Origin: Glandiceps talaboti
Taxonomy: Eukaryota > Hemichordata > Enteropneusta > Spengelidae
NCBI RefSeq assembly: GCF_964340395.1
Contig: NC_135550.1
Coordinates: 24,334,176 to 24,398,175 of the forward strand
Length of the DNA: 64,000 bases
Direction of reading: 5' to 3'
Shown here: one piece after another, positions 13,448-26,600 of the stretch
Position numbering within the stretch: position 1 is the stretch's first letter
Layout: each line of letters starts with the position of its first letter
The notes under the pieces: generated by a model
The model's database searches: none
Seen by the model: only the letters and a program-made list of their open reading frames with translations
Told to the model about the DNA's origin: nothing
Made by a program: the position numbers and the translations under genes

Positions 13448-15889
13448 TTAGTAAGGATGACATTGTCCATTTGATAGGTGCATCTGCATTCTACCAGATT
13501 CAGGGATAGTACATTTGATTTGATGGGGTGTGGTTAGATCATCAGTGTATACTATGGTAAATTCAATTACTTCATTGACACCACCCTGTAAAGTTAAGAT
13601 GACGTCACCAGTATACGTCATGATGTCAAGCACACGTTGTGGTGACATCTTCACCCACTTGGCCAATTCACCAAGGATCAGAACACGTTGGGAGCTGTTT
13701 CAAGATAAAAGGCATGGAAAAATTGTCATTGTTTTAACGATCTACAAATTAAACTTTCGAACTTACAAAAGACACAATCAAAAAAGACCGACTAGCGCTT
13801 ATATTGTTATAGAATAGAAATTGATACTGAAGCCATTATATGTAGGGATAAAGGTTTTTTTTGGAATCTAGTTTGAAGGGACTACGTTGCTATCGTCCGA
13901 ATCATTCAGACACCATCGGCGTAATGATGTGAAGCCATCTGATGTTCTCAAAGGCCACTTCAGACAAAACGTTACACTTACAGCAATAGGGGAACTTCTA
14001 AAACCAACGGGACACACACTAACATGACAGAACTCAAACGTCCTCTCTGCAGCGAAGAAGATAAATACTGGCTCAAGAAAATACGCAAATCCATCGAAAT
14101 TCGAGATCGTCATACATCTCTCAACCGTGACAGAGGTTACAACTTTTTACCTATGTCCAATAATCTACTGTCAATTGACTCCACGAGGGGTCATCTGGCC
14201 AGATGGCTTAACATCATTGCGCTGTTTTTGTATCCCTACATAAAAAGGAAAGAGGCTATCAGTTTGTTCTTTGTTTCCTTGTATAAAAACAAAAGATGTT
14301 CTCAAGAAGAGCAAATACCTTTTTGGAACAGCTATTTCTGGTACTGTATGCCAAAGACCAAAGTCTGCTTTACCACATTTATGTTGGTTCAATGGATTCT
14401 GTTCATCAAATTTCACCAATGTCTTCACTGGATCTCTGTCACTGAATGCATAGCCGGAATCAAACTAGGTATGATAGAAATATATTGTCACTCTGTTATC
14501 ATAATATGTATATAATGAACCAATAAAAAAAGTGCATGCTTTAATAGAATTGTTTTGTTTTTTTCAGTAATTTTTTATTTTACGAAAATGTGTAGTAAAA
14601 CACTGATACACACATGTGAAATTAGTGTATCATGTATCTTGATATTCCTACCTGATCAAATCCAGCTTGCTTTGGTGTTATCGGATAAGGCGTCTTCACG
14701 TTTGCCCAGAACAAGGTGCCATACTGATAGCCAGCGATTGTACTAAATGTAGACCAAACTTCACCATCAGGACCACCAGAGCCAAGTGATATCTAAGAAT
14801 AGAATTACAAGACTTGTAAATGTCACTAGTCTTCTCCACGATAGAGACTAATATCAGCTAGAATTTGTTTTAACAATCAGAGCCATCACACCACCACCAC
14901 CACCACCATCGTCGTCGTCGTCTTCGTGGTGGTGGTGGTGGTGGTGGTGGGGGGGTGTGTGGTTGTTGTTGTTGTCGTCGTCTTCGTCATGTTAACCAGT
15001 CAACCAGCGCCATACTAACATAATTAATCATCACGTGGCCTTCCTGCTATCAATCCATCATAGATAATCGACATGTCCATTCTCTGTAACTGTCTCTTAC
15101 CTGTAGTATTTGTAGATCGATGGACGTAGCTGGCTGGGAAGGTTTTAATAACAATCCATCCGAGTTGCAGGACCTGTGGTTGTAATTGCAAATACAATTA
15201 AAGTTGGCTGAAGTTACTTTATGGATTGTTCAACATATATCCTTCACATTAGAATTGTCATCATAGAAAGGGATCAAATTCACATATACTACACTAGTTT
15301 TAATAGTGACTATTTATGTACTTACGTGACGCAAACTGAGTGTAACACTTACCTCATGATGAGTGAGACGTTGGAATATTGAATTTTATCACTTGGTCCA
15401 ACAGGTCCTGTACTTAGAGTTGAAACCAATGCTTGCAGCTCAGTATACGGCTCCCGTTTATCTGAAACATAATTCATTCAAATTGAATGGACGTCTGTGT
15501 TTCTACCTTTTGTCAACTCTCAGAGCAAATGTATTTTATATGTCTTGAAAAGTAATATCACTGAAAGAATAGTAATCCGTTTCATACAATACAGCGCATG
15601 TAACTCACGGTAAGTGTTCCCTGGTTGGTCTGTTATCGTCCAAAAAGTGTCTTTAAACGGTGCCAAGCCAACAGCGTGGTTCAGAATTGAACTAAGTCCG
15701 ATTCTCCATTGATCGTTACCAGCCTTGTAGTCACCACTAGCCCGGACCTTTAAAGAAAGACTGGACTAATTACTATTCATGGTTGTTTACTAAACCCACA
15801 TTAGTTCTTAGTTCATGCCATTAGCACATGTAAGATGTGTAGCAAGTTTCATTACAAAATTAATGAAACAGTTTTAAGATATCGTGTTC

Positions 15890-15947
<58 letters not shown>

Positions 15948-18900
15948 ACATATCATAACCTCCCACACACGCCTTCAAGCTCATTCGATCCAAATTGAGA
16001 CATGCATATGTCGATATATGGTATTCTGAATAAATAGATAAACGTACCGTTACGACAGCTGGTACTTCAACACTTTGTAATATATGTCTGGGCATTGGCA
16101 TGCAATATAGAATGGTGATGTCATTCATGGATGCGCCGTTACCCATTTGAATCAACCAATTTCTGCCCACTGTGACATTCGACAGGGTTGCATTCATATA
16201 TTCGAATTCGTTATTTAACCAATCCTTGAGGGAATTTAAAAAAACGACATACTTTATGCTAAAGGTTACAGATACAGACATGTGAAGATGGAAACAATAA
16301 AAGATACTACATAAAAGAAGAGAATAAAAAAGAAAGATCACTATCACACACCGTGCTCTACTCAGACAGAAAGTAAAGCGATGGTAACAAACTCAATACC
16401 TGGCGATAGTTGGTGATTATGAATTTGTATTGCAGATGCAATGGATTTTTATAGCGTGGTGTTATTGTAGATGTCACTCTAAACCTATTATAGTAATAAA
16501 TGATTCAAATTCACGTGTGAATTGGATTTGTTAGCAAAAGTAATGTTTCTACTTTTGGTGATACCTCTGGAATCAAAAGTTCCCCGAGCCTTTCTTATTA
16601 ATAGTCTATTGATATTCTTTCTTTGTTCTAGTTGGAAATATATAAAATTAAGCCTTGATATTTATACTTTAAAGTTTCTCTCCGAACAAATGGGACTGGC
16701 ACTTACTAGGGAAGTACTTGATAAGTAGATTTTGCCCATACTGTGAAGGGCGTGGTGTGTATATTGTTGAAGATGAGTGTCATTTTCTCTTATTTTGCCC
16801 TTTATATGACATATTTAGACATGCACTCATTCCCGATAAATATAGCAACTTTCCAACTAGAGAGAAATGTTTTTTCTTACTGTCTTGTACGAATAATACT
16901 GTTCAATTTAAACTAGCACTATTTATACATAAGTCTTTTAAATGACGTCAAGAATTCGTAGCCACTCTGTAACTCTTTCACTCTCTGTATCTTGTTTTGT
17001 ATATTTTGTTGTGCGATGGGCTAAGGCCTTAGCATGTTTACAATAAACTTATAACTTAACTTACTTGATAAGTAAAAGAACAACATGCAAAGGTATGTAT
17101 TTGGCCTATGAAGATGTTCAAGTTAGACCAATGAAATATTCCCCAAAGATATGCGGCACAGCTTCATGTGTATTTTAATAATTATTTAACTAATTCAGCG
17201 CAGCAAGCTTACGCTTCAACTGTATATGTAACTCTTTCATTTTAATTCTATATCTGTTACCTGTTCATACAGCACAAGTCCCCAGAGTCTGGACGTCTTC
17301 ATCAAATAATCCCAAAATCCCTGAAAGGAAAGGGAAAACCTTTTAAACAAATAGTTAATATAATAAAAGAGATTCAATACATATAACGAAAGTCACAACT
17401 TTTACCGGTGACCTTTTCAAAGTGTACTGTTTCCAATGTAAAAGATTACTAACAAAATATACTTACTGCATCTTGAGGTATAGCGTATCCTTTATACTTT
17501 TCAACGATAAAATCCCATTCTCCGCCATTCACTTTAGCATAGTCAGTTGTAGCAGTCCTGTATTTAACCAGATATGTAAAAATAATGAAAATACAAGCGA
17601 CAGATTTAGTGTTTGGAATCTGGATGAAATCCTCTCAAACCAGTCACGAAATATGAAATTAGTTTGCTATGTTATTGTGTGTTACTTTCGAACTAGAGGG
17701 AGTATACAGTTTCAGTAATTAGGTGGCACAATGTTTATTACTTCTCACGCTATTTTTTTTACAAACTACACAAACAAAATGCAGACAGTGGTAGAGCTCA
17801 TGCACATAAAAATGTTACATTTTATCTCACTGTGAACACAAATAAACACAGTTTTGCAGTTTTGTGTTTAATCTGCCTTGTTTCATCCGACAGTGACATC
17901 GATTTGTGTTCAAGGTGAGATCAAATCTATCATTTTATATGCGGTATTTTGTTTTATGTAATCGTAACAAAGAACACTGTGTGAGACGTAAAAAACACAG
18001 TGCCCTTAATAGAAACTCTGGTCTATAGTCTCTCTAGTTTGGTAGTAGTATAATTCAAGGCATAATGTAGATAAATAGACAATAACGTTGGTAGCCGATA
18101 TCAACTTACCACCATCTATTGTGGGCTCCAAGTGGTACATTAATATTGTTGTACAGGTATCTGATAAGAGTAAATGTTATTAGCTCTATTTAGTGTCATA
18201 TCAATCAAAATTGTTATATTATCGCATATGTATGGGTAGTTATCCTCACATTGCGCATCTTTAGGAGAGTAACAAGGTCATCGAGAACATACAGCAATGC
18301 TGGATATTGGGGTTTAGGATCTCACAGGCCGAAGCTAATATATCTATCTAAACAGTAAACTTTGCTGAAAATACTGGTAACAACAGTTTATCACAGCAAG
18401 ATGATGTCTACATAGCTAACAACATAGATTCAACATACTTACTGCAGGCCATGAGGGAAGAGATCTGGCATGGCCGTCCAGTTTTTACAACCACCATTTT
18501 CACCCTTGAAGTAAAAGAACGAGTCCAACTGAAAATACCTAGAGAGATGACAAAATCAAGAAATTTGAGACTACGGAAATAATGGCAATCTGTTACTGAG
18601 ATCCCAAATGTTCCAAATACAAATGTTAAAAAATCCAATGTTGTATGTTGATTATTTGATCAAAGTAATGTTTTTGTGTGTAGGAGACAATTAAGTTGGT
18701 GTTAAAGTCATCGGGACTTTACCTGTATGGAAGACCAACTGAGTCCGTATACTTTTTAACATCCAGCATGGTGTCTTCGTAGTTTTTTCCTGGTTCTGTG
18801 TTGTAGTAATAAAATGCACCTAGAAACACAAATATTTAATGTTGTTATTTAGGGAATGAGAAGAATTTACGGAGGGGAGGGAGCTGAGGAAAAAAATCGG

Positions 18901-21900
18901 TTAAGCTATGAAATGGAATGGTTGGTCATACTTACCTCCATCAGTCCAGTATCCTAGATAATTTAGAGGAAACGCCGTGTCCCTGGTGTCGGTTTGTTTG
19001 CCATGATATCTTGTCAACGTCCTACCCATTCCATGAATTGCCTGTATTGTAATGCACCAACGGTATTACATGTAACAGTGTACATTGACGTGTTATCGAC
19101 CCTTTCTGTGCTACTGGGGAGTACCACCAAGCCGATGATATATTGACCAGTTTTTGAAAAACTCAATGACAATTTATGCAAGACAAGGTCATGACATACA
19201 AAATATCAAATTCATAGATAAACAAAGTTAACAAACAAAAAGCCTCTAAGATCTTATCAATACGATTCATCAACAAATTCAAAGCAGAAACATACGATGG
19301 CACTTAAGTGACAAGACAAAACATAAATTTTCATCGACAAACACGATACTATAAGATGCGTATGTGTACCTTGTTGATTCCTTTGTCAAAATAAACAATA
19401 GTTTGGAAGTTAAATCCTTTTGGGATCTCCATGATACTTCCCATCAAACCATAGTTGATCGTACCGGTCATAAATTGCAGTGAACCCGCCATGAACTCAC
19501 TGAATGGTGAGATGACTACAGTATTCAAAGATTTGTCAAAAATAGCTAAAGGTCCACCATAAAGACCAAAATTGATCGCACTGGTGCCGACATTCCATCT
19601 AAATAGACAACAAATTGATATTTATGGATGTTGTAATATAGTTGATTGACTATTCCAACATGACCATAACATTTCGTACACTGGTCTATCTATTATTTAC
19701 ATGTCATGTATTTTAAATTTTCGATTGTTCTATTCACTAGACATTGACTCTATATATAGCAGCATAGACGCACAGACAAGGAAGAAATTTCTTCTTTTCT
19801 GTGATAGACCATAGACTGATCTAATCCAGGGACTATGCACTAACATTCTAAAAACAACTTGAGCGTTGTAGATTGGAGCTTTGCATTTCATGATGGTAAA
19901 TGAAAAGAAAAGAAACATAAAATCTACGTTTTAGAAATAAAATATGCCCTTGTCTAAATTTATTCTGAAAAGGTAGGCTTAGACCTTCCTTACGTTCCAA
20001 CAGTGGTGTCATCCAGAAAAGTTCCGCCGTATGAAATGTAACCTTTGTCGCCTTTCTTGCCTTCCACCTTGAATGCTGGGAAGGCTGTACATACACCTTC
20101 TGTGAAGTCAATGCTGGTTCCTTCCAGGGTTTGCGGGTAATACTGAGAAATAATTGAGAATAATTTAATATAGTGTTTTTATAATGTGCGTCGGTTTAAG
20201 TTTGAAAAGAAGGAGAAAACTAACAAAAATAAAATGATTATGTGCGGTTTCTTACAGGGCAAACTTTGTCAAGTATATTTTAAGGGGTCGAGCTTCTGTG
20301 ATATGTTCTGCACATATCTCTGAGTTACCTCTCTCCTGTTAACTTCGAAAAAGGATTTTAATTGAGTCACACGTCATGAAAATGGGCAACATAAGACAGT
20401 CATGGCGTTCCATAGTATACTATTATATGAATGTTTGATGAATCAAACCTCAGAAGTAAGGATGTTATTGGTTCCATGGACCAGAGGGGCTGTTGCTGTT
20501 TGGTATGCATTAATAGACTAAAACTATCAACAACAAATCTACACAAATATCTGCTTTTATCAATCTGAATGATATTGCGTCTGACATTGCTTCCAGGCTG
20601 TTTACAGAAACTTATCTACGTGGAGATGATACCTGATCAACTTCGTCATAAAATCCCTCAAGCCTTTATAGATCAGAATTGAGAATGAATTGAACTTCTA
20701 CAGAACCAAATCACAACAGACGACTGGTTTAAGACCTTTATTTCTGTGTATCATAACTACGTTGATACTCACCTGTGAGAAAACGATAGCCGACACATTC
20801 TGATACGCCCGTATCTCTGTCAGTACTTGTTTAGTACCAGACTTAGCCTTAGCTTGCCAAGTCAAGATCCAATATTCAAACCTTCCAAGCACGTCATTTC
20901 CGTAGATGGGATTACTGATGTTTGTTAGTATCAGGTTGCCTGGACTTGAGAACTTGGCGTTGTCGATGAAGAAAAACGTCGGTGCACTATTCAACCATGT
21001 TTCACCATTGTTACTGATGGAGTACTGTCCGTCTGATTTCAGATCGATCGTCAGTCCATTGGCAGCTTTTAAGGTGCTTACGTCGACTGCACCTAAACAT
21101 AGATAAATGTCTTACATTTACTACTTTGATAATGTTAATTTCTACAAGCAAAACTACTTATAAAGAGAATTCTATGAGATGTATGAAGTACAGTTCTGTA
21201 ACAGTAGTCACGTGAACATTGCGTATCATTTTGTTATTTTCATGGTGTAAATATTAGCTTGAAAACATAATGTATTTTTGACATCTTGTAGATAGATTGG
21301 ATGTGTGTGTGTGTGCGTGCGCGTGCGTGCGCATGTGTGTGTAAGTTGTGTAGAATGTGGTGCGTTACTGATATAAAGAGTTTGTAAAAGATCAAAATGA
21401 CTGCAAATGAAAAGACTCATACAATTGTAAAGTACAGTATTAGAGGTTTTGAGTATTGGTCTCTATGGACCCTAATTTGTTATATTTTAACATGGTCCCT
21501 GATTTCTTATCAGAAGATGTGAACAAACTATTACCAATGAATACAGACAACGTGTTATCACAAGTGATGACCCTTACTTGCAACGTGATTCTATAGTCAA
21601 TCTTTAGTCTAATTCTGTAACATGTAACACAGTCATGACGACAAAATAAATAAAATAATTTTGGTACCAAAAAGAGTTTGTGATATATTTTGTAGTTCAG
21701 TAATTTACACCGATTTGTCTCTTTTGAGTAATTTTAAAGAACCACCTTATTTGTACACTCCTTATAAAACTGTGTTGAATGTATGATATCCTAAACATTG
21801 GTTACTTGCAGTTCAGATCATATTCCTGTTGACGACTCTTATATGGGGCAATGCGTGTATAATTTTAAATCATATAACTTGACCAAGTACAAACCATGGA

Positions 21901-22312
21901 ATGGAACTTTGTAGGGTCAATGGGTCAATGCATACATGTGTAAATGGTAATCATAGGGTCAGTTAAGGCCACAAACAACACTTTGATTGTACGAGGAGTT
22001 CAAACCTACCTGTACAAATCGAGTGTGTGCAACAATGTTACCGTCATGAAACAGATGACAAACTTTTTAACCATGAGGCGCCAAAAGGTGTCGAGAAATA
22101 TTTTGCATCTTTTTAAACAACTATGATACTAAAATAGGATGAGACACGAACGAAAAGACAAAGCTTTATCATCGTTGTTTTTCATTTAGACCACTGTGCG
22201 CACAATCTGACAATTTTTACATTATATATAACTTAGATCAAAAGACGTCATACCATGTGGACTGACCTGCTGTAACAAGAAGTAAAGAGGCTATCACCAT
22301 AAACTTGACCAT
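13448..22312 (-). CDS. Secreted glycoside-hydrolase-like protein, copy A, 17 exons
   Basis: 758 aa. CDS is complement(join(13448..13694,14319..14464,14652..14792,15101..15173,15353..15461,15609..15747,16048..16224,17261..17320,17467..17557,18110..18160,18443..18538,18723..18819,18936..19041,19370..19598,19994..20142,20773..21092,22267..22312)). All junctions are GT-AG with phases matching B and C. A signal peptide (MVKFMVIASLLLVTAG) is followed by a beta-rich N-terminal region (about 17-250), a middle region (250-560) with alternating strand/helix character like a TIM barrel, and a C-terminal beta-rich region. Possible catalytic carboxylates are D321 in QLDSFFYFKG, E414/D416 in LYEQDW and D480 in RASGDY. 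Function as a hydrolase is inference; I recognise no named family. Oddities: FF replaces the WW of B and C after D321, and the exon 17 acceptor has shifted by 6 nt, adding two residues. Introns carry retroelement fragments. Confidence 0.88.
13990..14190 (+). mobile_element. Retroelement endonuclease-like fragment in intron 16 of copy A
   Basis: Plus-strand reading frame from 14024 gives KYWLKKIRKSIEIRDRHTS followed by LNRDRG. This resembles the 3' end of retroelement-encoded GIY-YIG endonuclease regions (helix with a basic EIR motif, then LNRD.G), as in Penelope-like elements. Only this terminal piece is present, so it is a dead fragment. The assignment is by motif recall only. Confidence 0.45.
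14889..14950. repeat. Trinucleotide hairpin (CAC)n-(GTC)n-(GTG)n
   Basis: A CAC/ACC run, a short GTC spacer and a complementary GTG run lie in intron 14 of copy A. They can pair as a hairpin in DNA or pre-mRNA. Confidence 0.85.
15838..15944 (-). mobile_element. Dispersed repeat with CTGT core, copy 1
   Basis: A CAGA (CTGT on minus) tetranucleotide run at 15891-15944 is joined on the minus strand to TGTGAACAC, an A-rich stretch and AATGAAACTTGCTAC. The same order and spacing of blocks occurs at 53848-53990, so the microsatellite belongs to an interspersed element rather than arising alone. It lies in intron 11 of copy A. Confidence 0.65.
16700..17062 (+). mobile_element. 3' end of a non-LTR retrotransposon, in intron 10 of copy A
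   Basis: The reading frame 16718-16945 encodes FCPYC then VEDECHFLLFCPLY, the C..C...H...C zinc-knuckle arrangement at the C-terminus of many LINE reverse transcriptases. A ~110-bp tail after its stop ends in CAATAAACTT. The upstream frame is broken near 16725 and the rest of the polymerase is missing, so this is a 5'-truncated dead copy. It lies in the opposite orientation to the host gene. Confidence 0.7.
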
Positions 22313-23237
22313 AACTAACATTGGTTACCACTACTTATCGAAGTGACACTAGATACACCGATACAGGTACCGGTTCCGATGAGGGCGAGGGTGAGGTCTG
22401 GGTCGACAACCGTGGAACTGACCAAAGTGCAAAGTTCGCCATCATTCGCTTGATTCATATACTATCGAAAATGTTCGGGTGTTTGAAATAATGTTTTAGT
22501 CTAGAAACGGCCATACGACGTCGTGTAAACCACCTGTTTATGTTTGAAGGCAATGCGTTCTCACTTGATCCGTAGGCATAGTCAGAGCTTGATAGCAAAA
22601 AACAAAAACCGATTAAAAAATATCATTTGCAAGGTACTTTTTGAGTTCTAGGTTTTGGACCAGTAATGACATTATTCTTTGCCTATTTAAATGTCAAGGA
22701 TCTGATTATGTTTCACCTTATCTTCCCATCAAGTACCAAAAGTCAATCTATAGCCAGTACTTTTTTTTAAGTTTCAGACATTTCTTAGCCAAATTTACAT
22801 ACAAAGAATGGGTCATCGTGCCAAGAACAATTCTTCAGTTGCACACCAAACCTCCTCACAGAATATCGCAATCTGCCCAATAGTTATGGACTTTTTGACC
22901 AAATTCATACTGTTGACCTAATCTGCATATAACAAATAGGGTCCAAACAAACATACACATTCTCCACACACTGATGAACCTTAATTCAGTCGTGCTAAAA
23001 ACAAAAAGAAAATCTTAAGGGTATATTAATTCATTACACCGAGCACAGAGAGGTGAGTGTATCAAATTGACAAACACAGATTTATTTTCTTTCTGCTTTA
23101 CAACAAAAGAAATAAAGCATATAGACAAATTTAAACATTTATTTTATAAGCCTAAAGTACATGTCAGGTGTTTCTGTAATATCAGAAATGATAATTAGAT
23201 CATCGAACGTTGTGTCAAATTGTAACCTGGCCCTATA
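22313..23237. other. Intergenic spacer between copies A and B
   Basis: About 0.9 kb holding the copy A promoter and the copy B 3' UTR. No further gene is seen. Its size closely matches the B-C spacer, as expected if whole units were duplicated. Confidence 0.6.
23138..23143 (-). terminator. AATAAA polyadenylation signal, copy B
   Basis: Minus-strand AATAAA about 200 nt downstream of the copy B stop codon. Confidence 0.4.
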
Positions 23238-23340
23238 GAGGTGACAACGTCCATTTGGAAGTTGGATGTGCATTCTACAAGATTCAGTGGTGATGCATTT
23301 AATTTCATAGGGGAAGTTATTGTCAGATCATTGGTGTATA
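23238..23340 (-). repeat. Decayed duplicate of terminal-exon tail in 3' UTR, copy B
   Basis: About 100 nt past the stop repeat the end of exon 17, including its GACATTGTCCATTTG and GTGCATTCTACCAGATTCAG blocks (plus-strand reading) with substitutions and indels. Confidence 0.75.
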
Positions 23341-23664
23341 CTAATAAGGGTGACATTGTCCATTTGATACGTGCATCTGCATTCTACCAGATTCAGGAAT
23401 AGTACATTTGATTTGATGGGGTGTGGTTAGATCATCAGTGTATACTATGGTAAATTCAATTACTTCATTGACACCACCCTGTAAAGTTAAGACGACGTCA
23501 CCAGTATATGTCACGATGTCAAGCACACGTTGTGGTGACATCTTCACCCACTTCGCCAACTCACCAAGGATCAGGACAGACCTGGTAAAATGTAACATCA
23601 ACATTTCTGGATTAATAAAATTTGCAATAGCTCTTTGTTTATCTGTTTATCTGTTTGTTCGTTC

Positions 23665-23696
<32 letters not shown>

Positions 23697-26600
23697 TTTA
23701 AGAGCACGGCTTGAACAAGAAATGTTGAATCTTGACATAATGATAACCATCACTTGAGGTATTCCTTATTAAGTTCATTGATCTTGCTAATGAAATTACA
23801 ATAGTACTTTTAGGGCAAATATCACCATCGTTTCTTGTCCGTGTGAGGATTTGAAGTCGACCTTACCTGTCACTGAATTTGATTTCTGGTACTGTATGCC
23901 AAAGACCAAAGTCTCCTTTACCACATTTGTGTTGGTTCAATGGATTCTGTTCATCAAATTTCACCAATGTCTTCACTGGATCTCTGTCACTGAATGCATA
24001 ACTGGCACCAAGCTGTATAAAAATCGCACCATTTTCCATCTTATGACATATACCTGGAGTTTTGCATTAGAATTAATTGTTCACTTTTGTCAATGTAACT
24101 CATCGTCGTGAAATCACACCCCTCTTTACGGCACCATCCGATACTTTGTCAGTGAAAAATTATGCCCTGGCTTCATTTTCGCAAGACACAGCAACGCAAC
24201 GTATTGTGGGTACCAAGCTTATTGTGTTGTAGGGCAAGACATATATGAGCTTACTTTGCCGTATTACATTTGCAGTGTTCTGAGATATAGTATAAAATTG
24301 CTAAAGCCAGCTTGTAGTGGTGTAAACCCAGCATTAGTGGACTAGAAGGTTGGGCTGAATCAAATGAACTCACCTTACCAAACCCAGCTTGTTGTGGTGT
24401 AATAGGATAGGGAGTTTTTACATTGGCCCATAATAATGTACCAAACTTATAACCAGCAATGTCACTGTATGTAGACCATACTTCACCATCAGGTCCACCA
24501 CTGCCAAGAGATTTCTGGAGAAAAAACAGTACAGTCCTTGAAAGCAAAAAATTCCTCGTAAATGGCTTAGTCGTCAATAGTTCAATTTTCATGAAACCGG
24601 CATATCCTGGAATGTGTATTTTGATTCATAGAGTACGAATTAGATCGGTGAACGAAGTCTTCAAAATATTATCTTACCTGCAGTATTTGAAGATCAATGG
24701 AGGTCGCAGGTTTGGAGGCTTTCAACAGCATTCCGTCCGTATTGCATGATCTAGTGTTTCAATAGTTTACGTTATTCCAATAAATGACCAAAATATATAT
24801 ACTATAGATATAAAACAACAGCACTTAATACAAGCAGTAGAAACAACTGAATGAAAAGAAATCTCATATCAATGTATAGTATTTCAAAAAACAGCAGTTT
24901 TTCCTGCCACCTTTTGCCAAATGTGATGCCGAAAAGAAATTTAAGGTACAGTTGTATGTAGATCTACCTCATGATGAGTGAAACGTTGGAATACTTGATC
25001 TTGTCACTTGGGCCTACTGGTCCTGTACTTAGAGTTGACACAACACTCTGCAGTTCAGTGTATGGTTCTCTTGATTCTGAAACAGAAGGGGTAACACTGT
25101 TCTGAAAATATATCACCTCTTGTTATATGACTTTGCTTGGCATGACACAAATCATGTTATCATATTCGTGATGTTCAGTTACGTTTCTCGTTTTCTGTTA
25201 CACCGAACTCTTTTACCGTTATATCAACAGCTTGGTCATGAAACTCACTGTAAGTATTTCCTGGCTGGTCTGGTATCGTCCAGAAAGTGTCTTTGAAAGG
25301 TGCCAAGCCGACGGCATGGTCAAGAATTGAACTAAGTCCGATTCTCCATTGATCGTTACCAGCCTTGTAGTCACCACTAGCACGAACCTGAAAGGAAACA
25401 TTACTGAAAAGATAATTAAGGATATCAATATTCAATATATTGACTTGTATTTAGTTTTACCTTGAGTCGCTCTCTTTATACGTTTCCCACAACACAACGA
25501 CCCTACATATATGGAATCTGGCAAATTTTTGTTCTGAAAAATGTAACATCACTACGTACAAACACCTAACTGGGTGAAAATTAAGCTCATCGTGCATCAT
25601 TACCTGTAAAAATTAAAAGTGTTCATCGTCCATCTGACTTTAATTTCACCCATATAAATTAAAGATACGATCATTAATTGAAAGCCTTAAGAATATGTAC
25701 TCACATTTCCTCTTTTTGCAGGAAAAACAACAACGAATCATTTGATAAAGTTGCCATTTACATTAACTGTTGTTTCTGTCCGATATCGTTAACATGAGAA
25801 TATTTATGATCAATGACGATGTATCTTTTTTATTTATTTTTTTATCATTTGTATCCATGTATACCCGATTTGAAAGTATGTGGAGGACTGACCCTATCTA
25901 TTCTTTTGTCTCGCATTGTAACATATTAAAAAGTGTACGCCCAGTCGTTTAAAAAAAAGGAAAAGTTAAAGAAAAAAAAGAGGAAATGTGTGCACAATTT
26001 GGTGATGTTTTCAATTTATAATCACACTTTTGATAATCTGGATGTCTTACAAATGACAAAAAGTCAGACGGATACTATGAACAATTTGAGTTATGAAAGG
26101 CCGTAATAATCAATCATTTTCGCCCAAGCGATCAGTACTTGTTTTGCTCAATTCATGCGCCTATCGTCTACATAGCAGTAATTACATGTGATCTAAAAAC
26201 ACACCGTTACGACGGCTGGTATCTCGACACTCTGCAGAATATGCCGTGGCATCGGCATGCAGTATAGAATATTTATGTCATTCAGAGAAGCTCCTTTGCC
26301 CATTTGGATCAACCAGTTCCTGGCGACAGAGATGTTCTTTACCGTACTATGCATAAATTCCACTTCGTTATCCAACCAATCCTGTATTAAAGATGCCATT
26401 GGTTATAAACATCTGTAATAATGTATCTTCATGCAAACAAATCGCAAGAGGATGCATTATAGCCAATGTGTTGGTATTCATGCATCATCAACCAGCCAGG
26501 TTCAAGAGATGTCTGTGTCATTAGAAGTAAGTGTATTTACATATATCAGTAGTCCATATACTTGAGAATATATGTCATTGGATTATTTTAATTTGATTTA

